This document shows, piece after piece, positions 63,301 through 64,000 of a stretch of 64,000 nucleotides of DNA. The number at the start of each line of letters is the position of its first letter. The stretch's first letter is position 1. Below the pieces are notes generated by a model, which did no database searches, was not told where the DNA came from, and saw only the letters and a list, made by a program, of their open reading frames with translations. The translations under genes were made by a program, and so were the position numbers. Source of the DNA: Syngnathus acus (taxonomy: Eukaryota > Chordata > Actinopteri > Syngnathiformes > Syngnathidae); contig NC_051092.1 of NCBI RefSeq assembly GCF_901709675.1, positions 5,150,491-5,214,490 of the forward strand. The letters run 5' to 3'.

Positions 63301-63438
63301 TGATCACGCGTTCATGATCGATTTTTCTGTGCTTTTGAAGACAAAGAGGCGAGCGTCCCCTCCAGCGCCGTGTCCAGCGCCGGCCCTTCCTCCCCCATCG
63401 TGGAGAACCCGGCCCTCAGCTTCAACTTGAGCGAGTGA
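51388..63438 (+). CDS. PPIP5K1: Inositol hexakisphosphate / diphosphoinositol-pentakisphosphate kinase 1 (VIP1 family)
   Basis: PPIP5K converts InsP6 and 5-InsP7 to 1-InsP7 and InsP8; its C-terminal histidine-phosphatase domain can remove pyrophosphates. Twenty-eight exons: 51388-51543, 51697-51892, 52001-52177, 52254-52408, 52485-52586, 52653-52814, 52890-53011, 53676-53777, 54150-54236, 54326-54401, 54721-54830, 55750-55835, 56170-56295, 57619-57740, 57801-57983, 58053-58194, 58501-58724, 58827-58954, 59024-59138, 59209-59316, 59377-59493, 59572-59712, 59812-59920, 60648-60797, 61902-61964, 62945-63082, 63165-63266, 63341-63438; 1198 aa. An acidic N-terminus precedes the ATP-grasp kinase (about 55-385: [47 protein letters not shown]). 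The phosphatase starts at RHGDRTP (402-408). The tail holds [19 protein letters not shown] and [12 protein letters not shown], favouring PPIP5K1 over PPIP5K2. The stop precedes the long C-terminal repeat region of human PPIP5K1. Exons 60648-60797 and 61902-61964 are probably alternative. Confidence 0.94.
56941..57186. repeat. 80-83-bp minisatellite, three copies
   Basis: Three tandem units begin near 56941, 57021 and 57104, each reading TTTTCATC(A/C)GACTTTTG then TTCCTGATAGAATCATTC and an ATTAA-rich tail. Located in the PPIP5K1 intron before exon 57619. Confidence 0.9.
58241..58254 (+). promoter_or_regulatory. CTCF-like core motif
   Basis: CCACCAGGGGGCAG followed by TA matches the CTCF core closely, in a PPIP5K1 intron. 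Occupancy is inferred. Confidence 0.4.
59772..59797. repeat. (GT)n microsatellite
   Basis: A GT run of about 26 bases in the PPIP5K1 intron, only about 15 nt before the acceptor at 59811, so it forms part of the region where the polypyrimidine tract would lie. Confidence 0.95.
61331..61344 (+). promoter_or_regulatory. CTCF-like core motif (imperfect)
   Basis: CCACTAGGGGACAG differs by one base from the intronic sites at 24655 and 58241. Occupancy is inferred. Confidence 0.25.
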
Positions 63439-64000
63439 CACACAGGGTTTCTTGTTTGATGCACTTTAGGATCACTCCCACTTTGTTGACGTCGACTGCA
63501 GCAATTAGACAGCACCCAAATCTGAACACCGGTTGTGCCTTGAGCTTTTTATTTTGTTTTCATTGTTAGCTGCTAAAGATTTTGGAGCAGCAACGTTTCA
63601 ACTATTTTTTTGTTTTGGAAATGTTCAAGTAGTTTCACAAATGTCCACTTTGGGGAAGTTTTTGCTTTACGTCCAACATTTATTTGAAAATCCAAACATC
63701 TTGCTGACAACGACTCAACTTTTTGTTGAGATGAATGTTTAGTTTGCCAGCAATCAAATTAGATGTGATTGTTTTGATTTTCCTGTTCTCAGAATTTATG
63801 TTTTTGCTCACTAGTTTGTATGCACCGATGCTGCCATTCAAAACGTTGACTGAAGCACTGACGTTCGTGTGAACAGAACTAGAACAAAATGTTTGTCGGG
63901 TTGATTCAACGGCGAATCGCTTTGGATGTCATGTTTGTTGTTATTGTTTCATGATGTTTTTATTTCTAAAGAAAAGTCAGCCAAAGTGTTAACGTACCAA
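63439..64000 (+). other. PPIP5K1 3' UTR, to window end
   Basis: T-rich untranslated sequence with no AATAAA before the window ends, so the transcript probably continues beyond 64000. No further gene is seen. Confidence 0.5.

Overview
This is vertebrate nuclear DNA, almost certainly from a teleost fish with a fairly compact genome. Every protein-coding locus is split by GT-AG introns, many of them only 60-85 nt long. The genes are jawed-vertebrate families (lectican, link protein, MFG-E8, CRALBP). The spacers carry fish-style microsatellites, a TA-flanked inverted-repeat DNA transposon and scraps of non-LTR elements. No prokaryotic feature, CRISPR array or viral gene was seen. The species cannot be named from the sequence alone.

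Layout, left to right: the 3' end of ADPGK (+, 3-784, partial); AEN (+, 3206-4592); RLBP1 (+, 6801-8378); ABHD2 (-, 13130-10070); MFGE8 (+, 16123-25024); a repeat-rich spacer (25.5-30.2 kb) with a pogo/Tigger-like element and retroelement remnants; HAPLN3 (+, 30689-32318); ACAN (-, 41013-34977, with a probable non-coding first exon near 45.3-45.5 kb); a second spacer; and PPIP5K1 (+, 51388-63438, with a GC-rich non-coding first exon near 48.8-49.05 kb). All exon chains were built by hand from homology, splice signals and phase. Each closes in frame: AEN 303 aa, RLBP1 307, ABHD2 447, MFGE8 479, HAPLN3 368, ACAN 1369 and PPIP5K1 1198.

The core AEN / RLBP1 / ABHD2 / MFGE8 / HAPLN3 / ACAN set matches a block known on human 15q26. 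ADPGK and PPIP5K1 lie elsewhere on human 15q, so the block is an ancient linkage with local rearrangement. HAPLN3 and ACAN are a convergent pair whose products act together: link protein stabilises aggrecan G1 on hyaluronan in cartilage-type matrix. MFGE8 bridges phosphatidylserine and integrins. RLBP1 carries retinoid in the visual cycle. PPIP5K1 makes inositol pyrophosphates. AEN is a nuclear exonuclease, ABHD2 a membrane serine hydrolase and ADPGK an ADP-dependent glucokinase.

The most notable points are: a three-EGF MFGE8 with RGD in the second EGF and a 33-nt microexon; a very short aggrecan with a repeat-built Ser-Gly domain and no visible canonical aggrecanase site; two tiny introns (66 and 60 nt) that are multiples of three and stop-free, so a naive gene finder would read them as coding; two symmetric candidate cassette exons in the PPIP5K1 tail; and a well-preserved non-autonomous TA-flanked transposon. 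I found no wholly unknown system.
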